7,862 nucleotides of DNA from Oxalobacteraceae bacterium (GCA_947453015.1 CANGFL010000054.1:1-7862); one strand, 5' to 3'; positions 1 through 6,550 are shown, counted from the first letter of the stretch. Notes: generated by a model not told the origin, from the sequence alone. Translations and numbers: made by a program.

Positions 1-1443
1 GACACGGAGTTGATGACCAAATTACGTGAAGAGGCTGAAGCAGAAGGCATACAAGTTTTTGCACGCAACTTAAAAGCATTACTGCTAGCAGCTCCGGCTG
101 GACCTCGCGCCACTATAGGACTGGATCCGGGTCTGCGTACCGGTGTCAAAGTTGCGGTGGTCGATGCCACCGGCAAGGTAGTCGACACCTCCACCATCTA
201 TCCACACCAACCACGTAATGATTGGGATGGCTCGCTACACACACTCGCACAACTAGCGAAAAAACATCAGGTGTCACTCATCGCCATTGGCAATGGCACC
301 GCATCGCGTGAAACGGACCGTTTAGCGCAAGACCTGATCACTCAGAATACCGAATTAAAGCTTAACAAAATTGTTGTCTCTGAAGCCGGTGCTTCCGTGT
401 ATTCAGCCTCTGAGTTTGCATCAAAAGAATTACCTGATTTAGATGTCTCAATTCGCGGCGCTGTTTCCATTGCACGGCGATTGCAAGATCCGCTCGCTGA
501 ACTAGTAAAAATCGATCCAAAATCCATTGGTGTCGGACAGTATCAGCACGATGTTTCTCAAACTCGCTTGGCGCGAGCGCTGGATGCGGTGGTTGAAGAT
601 TGCGTTAATGCCGTCGGGGTTGATGTCAACACGGCGTCGGCACCTTTACTGGCGCGCGTATCAGGGCTCAGCTCAACAGTTGCGCAAAGCATTGTTCATC
701 ACCGTGATCAAAAAGGAATGTTCCGCTCACGCGCAGCATTGCTTGAGGTTCCGCGTCTGGGCGAAAAAACGTTTGAACAAGCGGCCGGATTTTTGCGCGT
801 GATGAATGGCGACAATCCATTGGATGCTTCGGCCGTTCATCCAGAATCTTATCCACTAGTTGAAAAAATACTTGCGGACATAAAGCGCGATGTGAAATCT
901 ATGATCGGTGACAGCGCTTTACTAAAATCACTCGATCCAAAACGTTTTGCGGATCAGCAGTTCGGATTACCTACCGTGATCGATATCTTGAAAGAGCTCG
1001 ATAAGCCTGGGCGTGATCCACGTCCCGCTTTCGTTACAGCGAGTTTCCGCGATGGCGTAGAAGATTTGAAGGACCTTCAACCGGATATGATTCTTGAAGG
1101 TGTTGTGACGAATGTCGCTGCATTTGGCGCCTTTGTAGATATCGGCGTTCATCAAGATGGCTTGGTGCATATCTCTGCGCTATCGAATGAATTCGTCAAA
1201 GATCCGCATGCCGTCGTAAAAGCGGGTCAAGTGGTCAAAGTCAAAGTGCTGGAAGTCGATATTAAGCGTAAACGGATTGCGCTCACCATGCGGCTGAATG
1301 ACACAGCGGCCGCGCAGGATCAGCGCCGACTAGGGTCGGAACGCCCAGACGCACGCGAGCGTTCTGTAAAGCATAAGCCCGTTCAAGAAATGGCAACATC
1401 CGGCTCGGCCATGGCCGCCGCTTTTGCCAAACTGAAGAAATAA
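1..1443 (+). CDS. tex: Tex, RNA-binding transcription accessory protein (5'-truncated by the window edge)
   Basis: The reading frame is open from the first base, so the start lies upstream; 480 C-terminal residues are present and roughly 300 N-terminal residues are missing compared with the usual 770-790. Counting from the first in-window methionine (base 13), a YqgF/RNase H-like domain begins near residue 35 ([16 protein letters not shown]) and runs through [12 protein letters not shown] and [20 protein letters not shown] helix-hairpin-helix region follows at about 205-265 ([31 protein letters not shown]), then [12 protein letters not shown], and a C-terminal S1 RNA-binding domain at about 358-430 ([26 protein letters not shown]). 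Tex is a conserved cytoplasmic nucleic-acid-binding protein connected with the transcription machinery; its precise job is less certain than its identity. The tail after S1 is charged and probably disordered. No frameshift is visible. Confidence 0.97.
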   Translation, partial: DTELMTKLREEAEAEGIQVFARNLKALLLAAPAGPRATIGLDPGLRTGVKVAVVDATGKVVDTSTIYPHQPRNDWDGSLHTLAQLAKKHQVSLIAIGNGTASRETDRLAQDLITQNTELKLNKIVVSEAGASVYSASEFASKELPDLDVSIRGAVSIARRLQDPLAELVKIDPKSIGVGQYQHDVSQTRLARALDAVVEDCVNAVGVDVNTASAPLLARVSGLSSTVAQSIVHHRDQKGMFRSRAALLEVPRLGEKTFEQAAGFLRVMNGDNPLDASAVHPESYPLVEKILADIKRDVKSMIGDSALLKSLDPKRFADQQFGLPTVIDILKELDKPGRDPRPAFVTASFRDGVEDLKDLQPDMILEGVVTNVAAFGAFVDIGVHQDGLVHISALSNEFVKDPHAVVKAGQVVKVKVLEVDIKRKRIALTMRLNDTAAAQDQRRLGSERPDARERSVKHKPVQEMATSGSAMAAAFAKLKK

Positions 1444-1455
1444 ACCGAGTCTCTA

Positions 1456-1499
1456 CCGGATGTCTTCGGGCGCTGCAGCTTTTGCCCCGAGACATCCGG
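1456..1499 (+). other. Long imperfect hairpin just after tex
   Basis: Bases 1456-1471 pair with 1484-1499 around a 12-base loop. The outer arms CCGGATGTC and GACATCCGG are perfect. The inner part continues with T-A, one T-G wobble, one C-C mismatch and four further G-C/C-G pairs. It starts 12 bases after the tex stop codon, so it could end or protect the tex mRNA. No T-run follows the stem on either strand, so it is not a standard intrinsic terminator. A REP-like stem is an alternative reading. Confidence 0.6.
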
Positions 1500-1571
1500 C
1501 GGGCGTGTCCGCTTTTAACCGCAGGCGGGCGCATCCGCTTTTACCCGCAGGCGGGCGCATCCGCTTTTCCC
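1498..1571 (+). repeat. 26-bp tandem repeat, 2.8 copies
   Basis: Units lie at 1498-1523, 1524-1549 and 1550-1571 (the last cut to 22 bases). Units 2 and 3 share their first 19 bases exactly. Unit 1 differs from unit 2 in the loop (GCGTGT instead of GCGCAT) and by one base in the spacer. Each unit contains a 4-bp stem GCGG/CCGC around a 6-base loop followed by TTTT, like a small terminator. An alternative stem CCCG-CAGG-CGGG spans the boundary of units 2 and 3. The array ends directly at the TATAAT box of the grxD promoter, so it occupies the -35 region. Confidence 0.85.
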
Positions 1572-1577
1572 TATAAT
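1572..1577 (+). promoter_or_regulatory. Putative -10 box of the grxD-ubiX promoter
   Basis: A perfect TATAAT lies 35 bases before the grxD ATG. The 16-18-bp spaced position for a -35 box falls inside the tandem repeat (AGGCGG/GGCGGG) and does not resemble TTGACA. The expected start of transcription near 1584 would give a short leader of about 30 bases with a pyrimidine-rich beginning. Confidence 0.55.
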
Positions 1578-1602
1578 GTGGTTTTTCCTTTACACCCCGC
1601 CA

Positions 1603-1608
1603 AGAGGA
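1603..1608 (+). promoter_or_regulatory. Ribosome binding site of grxD
   Basis: AGAGGA lies four bases upstream of the ATG at 1613, a good Shine-Dalgarno match that fixes this start. Confidence 0.7.
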
Positions 1609-1612
1609 CGCA

Positions 1613-1924
1613 ATGAGTGACGTTAAATCCTGGATCAAAGAAACCGTCAGCACCCATTCAGTCGTGCTGTTCATGAAGGGCACCGCCCAATTCCCACAAT
1701 GTGGATTCTCAGGTCGCGCCATCGAGCTGCTGAAAGAAACCGGCGTGCAGGATCTCGTAACCGTCAACGTGTTAGACGATGACGAAGTCCGCCAAGGAAT
1801 CAAAGAGTTTTCGAACTGGCCTACGATTCCTCAGCTGTACGTCAAAGGTGAATTCATCGGTGGCTCTGACATCATGAACGAAATGCACGCATCGGGCGAA
1901 CTACAGACTCTGCTGAAAGCATAG
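1613..1924 (+). CDS. grxD: Monothiol glutaredoxin, CGFS type (Grx4/GrxD)
   Basis: This 103-residue protein is a complete single-domain monothiol glutaredoxin. The active-site motif C30-G-F-S33 sits in FPQCGFSGRA, preceded by the glutathione-contacting K22 in FMKGT. It is followed by the cis-proline segment WPTIPQLYVKGEFIGGSDI (69-87), whose TIP and GG-SD residues complete the glutathione site. Proteins of this family bind a bridging [2Fe-2S] cluster with glutathione, often with a BolA partner, and pass clusters to apo-proteins rather than reducing disulfides. They act in the cytoplasm. The length is typical (about 100-115). ubiX follows after five bases with almost no ribosome site of its own, so the two are probably transcribed together. 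Confidence 0.96.
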   Translation: MSDVKSWIKETVSTHSVVLFMKGTAQFPQCGFSGRAIELLKETGVQDLVTVNVLDDDEVRQGIKEFSNWPTIPQLYVKGEFIGGSDIMNEMHASGELQTLLKA

Positions 1925-1929
1925 ATTTT

Positions 1930-2514
1930 ATGAAACGTTTGGTCGTTGCCATCACCGGCGCCTCAGGTGCTATGTATGGCATACGATTGCTGCAGTGGCT
2001 GCGTGAAAGCACTCAGGTTGAAACGCATTTGATGATCTCGGATGCGGGTGTCCTTAGCATGCATTACGAGCTCGATATGAAGCGCAAGGATGTTGAAGCG
2101 CTGGCTGATGTGGTTCACAGCGTGCGCGATGTGGGGGCATGTGTGGCCAGCGGTTCGTTTCAATCCGAGGGCATGATCATTGCCCCCTGTTCGATGAAAA
2201 CCTTGGGATCTGTCGCTCATGGCTTATCCGACAATCTGATCTCACGTGCTGCCGATGTGATGCTGAAAGAACGTCGACGTCTCGTATTGATGGTGCGTGA
2301 GACGCCATTTAATCTTGCTCACTTACGCAACATGACGTCGGTAACCGAAATGGGTGGCATCATTTATCCACCGCTGCCCGCGCTCTATCAAAAACCCCAA
2401 AGCATAGAAGATATGGTTGATCACACAACCGGTCGAGTATTAGATTTATTCGGCATTCAACAAACACTCGCGCCGCAATGGCAGGGTATTAAATTACAAC
2501 GCGCTGAATCGTAA
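1930..2514 (+). CDS. ubiX: Flavin prenyltransferase UbiX
   Basis: The 194-residue protein has the full UbiX pattern: an N-terminal flavin-binding Rossmann-like start MKRLVVAITGASGAMYGIRL with TGASGA at 9-14, IIAPCSMKTLGSVAHG at 83-98, SDNLISRAADVMLKERR at 100-116, and RETP at 123-126. UbiX adds a dimethylallyl group to FMN. The resulting prenyl-FMN is the cofactor of UbiD, which decarboxylates the polyprenyl-hydroxybenzoate intermediate of ubiquinone. The length is normal. There is only a weak GAAAG upstream and a five-base gap from grxD, which suggests translational coupling. The stop codon (2512-2514) directly abuts the stop codon of the opposing gene. Confidence 0.96.
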   Translation: MKRLVVAITGASGAMYGIRLLQWLRESTQVETHLMISDAGVLSMHYELDMKRKDVEALADVVHSVRDVGACVASGSFQSEGMIIAPCSMKTLGSVAHGLSDNLISRAADVMLKERRRLVLMVRETPFNLAHLRNMTSVTEMGGIIYPPLPALYQKPQSIEDMVDHTTGRVLDLFGIQQTLAPQWQGIKLQRAES

Positions 2515-3048
2515 TCAGGTGCGTCCTTGGCTATCGCTAGGGTTTGATTGGTTTTTCTCGTTCTGCCGTTCCCGCTTATCTTTCAAGCCGCCAACCATAC
2601 GATCAACCGCTGCGTTGAATCCATCCATAGAAAATTTATTCACTTTGAACTTGCCGTCACTGAGCGGAAAAGCAAAACCGACGACCAGAGTTTTCTTAAA
2701 CGCCTGATTGATCGCATCTGACTCATTGAACCAATACACCATGATGTCGCCATTGGCAGTAGAAACCGGTTCACAGACTGACTCTACTGACACAGCGCCA
2801 CCTTCAGTCGTAATCATCAACGGATAATTACTGCTGGGCTCGCAGTTGATGCCGTTCGCAAAGTAGTAGCGACAATTCCCCTCGGCGCACAAAATTCCAA
2901 AGGTAGACAAGCCATTTTCATGCGTTCCAGCCTCACCCATACCTTCAAGAAATTGAGAATACCAATCGCCATGTTCGACCCTATCATCGGCTAATGCATA
3001 TGAAGGCAGAAATACTAACCACGCTAACACTATCAACGCTAACCGCAT
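2515..3048 (-). CDS. Exported four-cysteine protein of unknown function
   Basis: The start is set at the ATG at 3048 because GGAG at 3055-3058 is six bases upstream; an in-frame TTG at 3060 overlaps that ribosome site and is less likely. The 177 residues begin with a signal peptide: R2, a hydrophobic stretch at about 3-18, and a probable signal peptidase I site after A-L-A (18-20) before DD. The mature part has four cysteines (C54, C59, C69, C92), enough for two disulfides, in an aromatic/glycine-rich segment (FGILCAEGNCRYYFANG). A hydrophobic stretch LVVGFAFPLS lies at 121-130 and a polar, probably flexible tail at 157-177. It is likely periplasmic. It vaguely recalls IalB-like periplasmic proteins (short beta-rich domain, paired cysteines), but I do not recognise the family. 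It lies 53 bp downstream of the hydratase on the same strand, with no terminator between. Confidence 0.8.
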   Translation of the reverse strand: MRLALIVLAWLVFLPSYALADDRVEHGDWYSQFLEGMGEAGTHENGLSTFGILCAEGNCRYYFANGINCEPSSNYPLMITTEGGAVSVESVCEPVSTANGDIMVYWFNESDAINQAFKKTLVVGFAFPLSDGKFKVNKFSMDGFNAAVDRMVGGLKDKRERQNEKNQSNPSDSQGRT

Positions 3049-3054
3049 GGAACG

Positions 3055-3058
3055 CTCC
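3055..3058 (-). promoter_or_regulatory. Ribosome binding site that decides the start of the exported protein
   Basis: GGAG on the minus strand lies six bases from the ATG at 3048. It overlaps the alternative upstream TTG, so it supports the shorter protein beginning MRLALIVLAW. Confidence 0.7.
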
Positions 3059-3101
3059 AAAAATTTAATGACGATAAAAATATCTACGTTACCTAATTAA
3101 T

Positions 3102-3899
3102 TTAATCATCCATATCTAGACGAGCTTCGCCTAAACCAGACACTTCAATTCGAACCCTATCTCCGGCATTCAGCCACTGTGTTTGAACTACGCTACCCAA
3201 CAATACGAACTCACCGGCTTTAATCCCTGGCAAGCCGTGCTCGCCATGCGCATTGGCTAACCAAGCGAGGGCATTCAACGGATGACCCATTACCAACGAA
3301 CTCACACCGCTGGCGACTTCGACATCATTAATCCAAGTGCGTCCGGTTAGCGCAGCGAGATCTAAATGATGCCAATCGGTGACCGGGTCACCTAATACGC
3401 AACCCGCATTGTAAAAATCATCCGCAGCTAAGGTCCGCACACCCAGCGCGCGATAATCTTCGTAGCGCTCGTCAACCAACTCCATACCCACCATCACCTC
3501 ACCCACAGCACTTTCAACACTTTCACGCGTATAAGGGGTGGAACTCGGCAGCAGATCATGAGAGAGACGAACAGCAATCTCACATTCAATACCAATTTTC
3601 ACAAAGCCATGGCGCGGAACACGGCCATGTTTGTGCATGACTGTTTTACTAAACACACGCCCCGTGGCTGGATGATCAATATTTACAAAAGCCTGCATGA
3701 CTGGCGTGGTACATCCAATTTTGTGGCCAACCACGTCGCCTAAACCTGCCGCTGTCAGCATTACATTTAATGCGGATTGAATCGCATAACACTCGGTCAT
3801 GTTCTTGGGTGCCAAATCGTCCGGCAAATGAGTGATTGGCTTCAACGCAAGACGCTGTGGCATCAATATGGCGGCTGCTTGTTGTGCTCTTGTTTGCAA
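3102..3899 (-). CDS. 2-keto-4-pentenoate hydratase-like enzyme (MhpD/XylJ family, FAH superfamily)
   Basis: The 265-residue protein has the hydratase/decarboxylase form of the fumarylacetoacetate hydrolase fold. K60 lies in GHKIGCTT, the metal-binding glutamates are E105 and E107 in IECEIA, and a third acidic ligand is E140 in GMELVDERYEDY. ADDFYNAGCVLG (159-170) and GHPLNALAWLAN (205-216) are further family signatures. Members hydrate 2-hydroxypenta-2,4-dienoate to 4-hydroxy-2-oxovalerate, or decarboxylate 4-oxalocrotonate, in meta-cleavage of aromatics with Mg2+ or Mn2+. The exact substrate cannot be read from sequence. The start is a TTG preceded by AGGGG at five bases; the next in-frame ATG (3863) lacks a ribosome site. 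No aldolase, dehydrogenase or ring-cleavage gene is beside it, so it is an orphan in this window. It diverges from cstA. Confidence 0.88.
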   Translation of the reverse strand: MQTRAQQAAAILMPQRLALKPITHLPDDLAPKNMTECYAIQSALNVMLTAAGLGDVVGHKIGCTTPVMQAFVNIDHPATGRVFSKTVMHKHGRVPRHGFVKIGIECEIAVRLSHDLLPSSTPYTRESVESAVGEVMVGMELVDERYEDYRALGVRTLAADDFYNAGCVLGDPVTDWHHLDLAALTGRTWINDVEVASGVSSLVMGHPLNALAWLANAHGEHGLPGIKAGEFVLLGSVVQTQWLNAGDRVRIEVSGLGEARLDMDD

Positions 3900-3904
3900 G
3901 ATAT

Positions 3905-3909
3905 CCCCT
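3905..3909 (-). promoter_or_regulatory. Ribosome binding site supporting a TTG start
   Basis: AGGGG on the minus strand lies five bases from the TTG at 3899. It is the strongest Shine-Dalgarno sequence near the beginning of the hydratase frame and is the reason for choosing the TTG. Confidence 0.65.
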
Positions 3910-4091
3910 GACTTGGCTATGTGATGTTTACATGCGATTTAGCAAGTCTAGCAAAAATGCAACCTCACTACCGGCTTCTCGTAAAAGGCGCTTAATTGCC
4001 CTAACCAAATAGTAATGTGATGCATTTTTCAATCAATTCATCACAAATTTTTCATGTATGTAAAACGCTAATAGTTTGGCTTTTCCGAGGG

Positions 4092-4097
4092 TATAAT
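4092..4097 (+). promoter_or_regulatory. Putative -10 box of the cstA promoter
   Basis: A perfect TATAAT lies 47 bases before the cstA ATG. The hexamer 17 bp upstream (TAATAG) is a poor -35, which would fit an activator-dependent promoter. The predicted leader starts near 4104 and is about 40 bases. Confidence 0.5.
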
Positions 4098-4132
4098 CCG
4101 CCGTTTTCTTTTACCCCGAATACGTGTTCCAC

Positions 4133-4136
4133 GGAG
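4133..4136 (+). promoter_or_regulatory. cstA ribosome binding site within a CsrA-like motif
   Basis: GGAG lies eight bases from the ATG at 4145. It is part of ACGGA (4131-4135), a match to the A-N-GGA core bound by CsrA/RsmA. It follows directly on a small hairpin CGTG-TTC-CACG (4123-4133). The ribosome site is secure; CsrA control is inference from E. coli cstA, which is a known CsrA target. Confidence 0.6.
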
Positions 4137-4144
4137 AATAACTA

Positions 4145-6211
4145 ATGAATTCCATCCTTAAACAAGCGGCGTGGATAGCGCTTGCACTCGTTGGCGCAAT
4201 CTCACTGGGAACAGTGGCTCTCTCACGTGGCGAGAGTATCAATGCGCTGTGGATTGTCGTTGCAGCTGTCGCCATCTACCTGATTGGCTATCGCTACTAC
4301 GCGCGCTTTATTGCGAACAGCGTTATGCAACTCGACGCCCTTCGCATCACACCGGCGGTTCGTTTAAATGATGGATTGGATTACGTACCCACTAACAAGC
4401 ACGTACTGTTCGGACATCACTTTGCTGCCATCGCAGGCGCAGGCCCATTAGTGGGTCCTGTACTCGCAGCACAAATGGGTTACTTGCCGGGCATGATGTG
4501 GATACTGGTCGGCGCTATTCTGGCTGGGGCTGTTCAAGATTTCATGATCTTGTTTATTTCTACCCGCCGCGATGGTCGATCGCTGGGCGATTTAATCAAA
4601 TCAGAATTGGGATTAGTTCCCGGTGTGATTGCTCTGTTCGGAACATTCATGATCATGACAATTTTGCTGGCGGTGCTGGCATTGATTGTTGTGAAAGCTT
4701 TAGCTGAAAGTCCATGGGGTACTTTTACAGTTGCAGCCACCATACCGATTGCTCTGTTTATGGGCGTGTATAGCCGGTACATACGACCCGGCCGAGTTGG
4801 AGAAATATCCGTCATTGGTTTTGTTCTGCTGATGGCTTCCATCGTGCTCGGCGGACAGGTCGCTGCTGATCCCATTTGGGGCCCCATGTTCACGTTCAAT
4901 GGCAAGCAGTTAACGTGGATGTTACTAGCCTATGGCGTGATCGCTTCGGTACTACCCGTTTGGTTATTGCTGGCACCGCGTGATTACTTGTCGACCTTCT
5001 TGAAAATTGGCGCCATCGTCGCTCTCGCGCTAGGCATTGTTTTTGTTGCGCCTCAACTCAAAATGCCTGCTATCACCAAATTTATCGATGGCACTGGCCC
5101 CGTATGGGCCGGAAATATGTTCCCCTTCTTGTTCATTACCATCGCCTGTGGCGCAGTATCTGGGTTTCATTCGCTCATCTCATCTGGAACAACGCCGAAG
5201 TTACTCGAGAATGAAATGCATGCTCCCTACATTGGCTATGGCGGCATGTTGATGGAATCCTTTGTGGCGATCATGGCGCTGGTTGCAGCGTCCATCATTG
5301 AGCCAGGTGTTTACTTTGCGATGAATAGCCCCGCCGCACTCATTGGCACGACACCCGAAAGCGCAGCGGCAGCGATCAGCCAATGGGGATTCATGATCAC
5401 TCCAGAAATGCTGCAACAAACAGCAGACAACGTGGGGGAAACGACGATCATTTCACGTACCGGTGGTGCGCCTACATTAGCTGTAGGCATGGCGAGCATT
5501 TTTGCTTCCGTGTTGGGTGGACAAGCTCTGATGGCCTTCTGGTATCACTTTGCGATTTTGTTTGAGGCCTTGTTCATTCTGACAGCGGTCGATGCGGGCA
5601 CGCGCGTCGGTCGCTTCATGTTGCAAGATCTGCTTGGCACTTTGGTGCCCTCATTTAAAAATATTCATGGTCTTGCATCGAATATTATCGCCACGTTGTT
5701 ATGTGTCGCCGCCTGGGGATATTTCCTGTACCAAGGTGTTATCGATCCTCTGGGAGGCATCAACACTCTCTGGCCACTCTTCGGTATCTCGAATCAAATG
5801 CTGGCGGCCATTGCGCTGATATTAGCCACGGTTGTTCTTTTCAAACTCAAGCGCGAGAAATTTGCGTGGGTGACTTTAGTACCCACAGCATGGCTTTTGA
5901 TATGTACATTAACCGCTGGCTATCAAAAACTCTTTCATGAAAATCCACGCATAGGATTTCTGGCTCACGCCAGCAAATTCAAAGCAGCAGCAGCCGAGGA
6001 CCAGCTACTGGCTCCGGCTAAATCAGCGGCTCAGATGCAGCAAATTATTGTGAATGACTACATCGATGCCAGCCTGGCGGCTATTTTTATGATTGTCGTA
6101 CTGTCGGTGCTGTTCTACGGTATTCGCGCTTGCGTGCAAGCCCTTAAAGACCACGAACCAAGCACCCACGAAGCCGATGCAACTGCGCCTGTAGGCTCAG
6201 CCAGCGCCTAA
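4145..6211 (+). CDS. cstA: CstA carbon-starvation protein, pyruvate/peptide transporter
   Basis: The 688-residue multi-spanning inner-membrane protein is close to E. coli CstA (about 700) through almost its whole length. The N-terminus has TM segments near 9-27 and 34-49. The family core follows: NDGLDYVPTNKHVLFGHHFAAI at 75-96, GAGPLVGPVLAAQMGYLPG at 98-116, QDFMILFISTRRDGRSLGD at 131-149, and LLAPRDYLSTFLKIG at 275-289. CGAVSGFHSLISSGTTPK at 335-352 is the most conserved stretch, then GYGGMLMESFVAIMAL at 364-379. Later come FWYHFAILFEALFILTAVDAGTR and DPLGGINTLWPLFGISNQMLA. CstA and its relative BtsT are thought to import pyruvate, and CstA also peptides, with the ion gradient during nutrient limitation. 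The ATG is set by GGAG eight bases upstream. The YbdD/YjiX gene follows after 21 bp, the usual arrangement. A short gap relative to E. coli falls near residue 400, in the loop after FAMNSP. Confidence 0.97.
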   Translation: MNSILKQAAWIALALVGAISLGTVALSRGESINALWIVVAAVAIYLIGYRYYARFIANSVMQLDALRITPAVRLNDGLDYVPTNKHVLFGHHFAAIAGAGPLVGPVLAAQMGYLPGMMWILVGAILAGAVQDFMILFISTRRDGRSLGDLIKSELGLVPGVIALFGTFMIMTILLAVLALIVVKALAESPWGTFTVAATIPIALFMGVYSRYIRPGRVGEISVIGFVLLMASIVLGGQVAADPIWGPMFTFNGKQLTWMLLAYGVIASVLPVWLLLAPRDYLSTFLKIGAIVALALGIVFVAPQLKMPAITKFIDGTGPVWAGNMFPFLFITIACGAVSGFHSLISSGTTPKLLENEMHAPYIGYGGMLMESFVAIMALVAASIIEPGVYFAMNSPAALIGTTPESAAAAISQWGFMITPEMLQQTADNVGETTIISRTGGAPTLAVGMASIFASVLGGQALMAFWYHFAILFEALFILTAVDAGTRVGRFMLQDLLGTLVPSFKNIHGLASNIIATLLCVAAWGYFLYQGVIDPLGGINTLWPLFGISNQMLAAIALILATVVLFKLKREKFAWVTLVPTAWLLICTLTAGYQKLFHENPRIGFLAHASKFKAAAAEDQLLAPAKSAAQMQQIIVNDYIDASLAAIFMIVVLSVLFYGIRACVQALKDHEPSTHEADATAPVGSASA

Positions 6212-6232
6212 TCCTTAGCTTGTGAAAATATC

Positions 6233-6433
6233 ATGCTAGATGAACTTGGAAAGCTAGGCTCGTATCTGGGGCAGACTGCCAGACTAATGGTGGGTTTGCC
6301 TGACTACGACAATTATCTTAATCACATGGAAAAAACCCATCCGGATCAAGCCGTGATGACGTATGAAGAGTTTTTCCGGGAACGACAAGATGCGCGCTAC
6401 GGCGGCAATGGACGAATTGCACGTTGCTGCTGA
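6233..6433 (+). CDS. YbdD/YjiX family small protein, CstA partner
   Basis: This 66-residue protein is a full-length member of the YbdD/YjiX (DUF466) family. It has LGKLGSYLGQTARLMVGLPDYDNYLNHM (5-32), the strongly conserved HPDQAVMTYEEFFRERQDARYGG (36-58), and a C-terminal Cys-Cys pair. Genes of this family almost always sit directly after cstA or btsT, and the small protein is reported to be needed for transporter activity. It lacks a clear membrane helix and is probably cytoplasmic, at the membrane with CstA. The start matches the family start, but TGTGAAAATATC before it has no good Shine-Dalgarno sequence, so translation may depend on ribosomes arriving from cstA. Confidence 0.95.
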   Translation: MLDELGKLGSYLGQTARLMVGLPDYDNYLNHMEKTHPDQAVMTYEEFFRERQDARYGGNGRIARCC

Positions 6434-6442
6434 GCCGGCCTG

Positions 6443-6474
6443 AAGCGGCTTAACGCCCGCTTTCAAGCCGTTTT
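6443..6474 (+). terminator. Weak terminator-like hairpin after the YbdD/YjiX gene
   Basis: Bases 6443-6451 pair with 6465-6473 (core CGGCTT/AAGCCG plus AA-TT and one G-T pair) around a 13-base loop, with only TTTT before CC. A competing 6-bp stem AAGCGG/CCGCTT (6443-6448 with 6457-6462) uses the same bases. It could give partial termination or mRNA stabilisation before the stronger element downstream. Confidence 0.4.
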
Positions 6475-6511
6475 CCGGATAGCGCCGCAAAGCACACGGC
6501 AGCCTAAATGG

Positions 6512-6547
6512 AAAAAGCCCGAAGTCTTAGAGACTTCGGGCTTTTTT
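6512..6547. terminator. Strong bidirectional intrinsic terminator
   Basis: An 11-bp perfect stem (6517-6527 with 6531-6541, GCCCGAAGTCT/AGACTTCGGGC) closes on a 3-base TAG loop. It is flanked by AAAAA on the left and TTTTTT on the right. On the plus strand it ends the cstA unit; on the minus strand it ends the tRNA-Thr or sspA-sspB-tRNA transcript. Confidence 0.95.
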
Positions 6548-6550
6548 GTT

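Larger units (their letters stand above)
3900..4144. promoter_or_regulatory. Divergent regulatory region between the hydratase gene and cstA
   Basis: The 245-bp spacer carries the starts of two divergent units. The heptamer TGTGATG occurs at 3920-3926 and 4016-4022, and its inverse CATCACA at 4039-4045. The last two form a perfect 7-bp inverted pair 16 bases apart, upstream of the cstA -10 box. They resemble CRP half-sites (TGTGA) but are not spaced as a CRP palindrome. TAGCAA is directly repeated around 3940-3955. I see no convincing -35/-10 pair for the hydratase and no small gene. Confidence 0.5.

Noticed and set aside
1498..1571. CRISPR array
   Set aside because: The repeats are directly adjacent without unique spacers, only 26 bp, fewer than three copies, and no cas gene is present.
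1453..1803. Minus-strand reading frame of 116 codons over the repeat and grxD
   Set aside because: It lies opposite a certain gene and a tandem repeat, has no recognisable domain, and its composition follows the repeat.
3102..3899. An aromatic degradation operon
   Set aside because: Only the hydratase is present; the neighbours are an exported protein and a divergent transporter.
4016..4031. Canonical CRP site upstream of cstA
   Set aside because: TGTGA at 4016 is followed after six bases by TTTCA, only three of five matches to TCACA. The true TCACA at 4041 is 20 bases away, which is not CRP spacing.
4534..4905. Minus-strand reading frame of 123 codons inside cstA
   Set aside because: It is an antisense shadow of a highly conserved transporter gene, without a family match.
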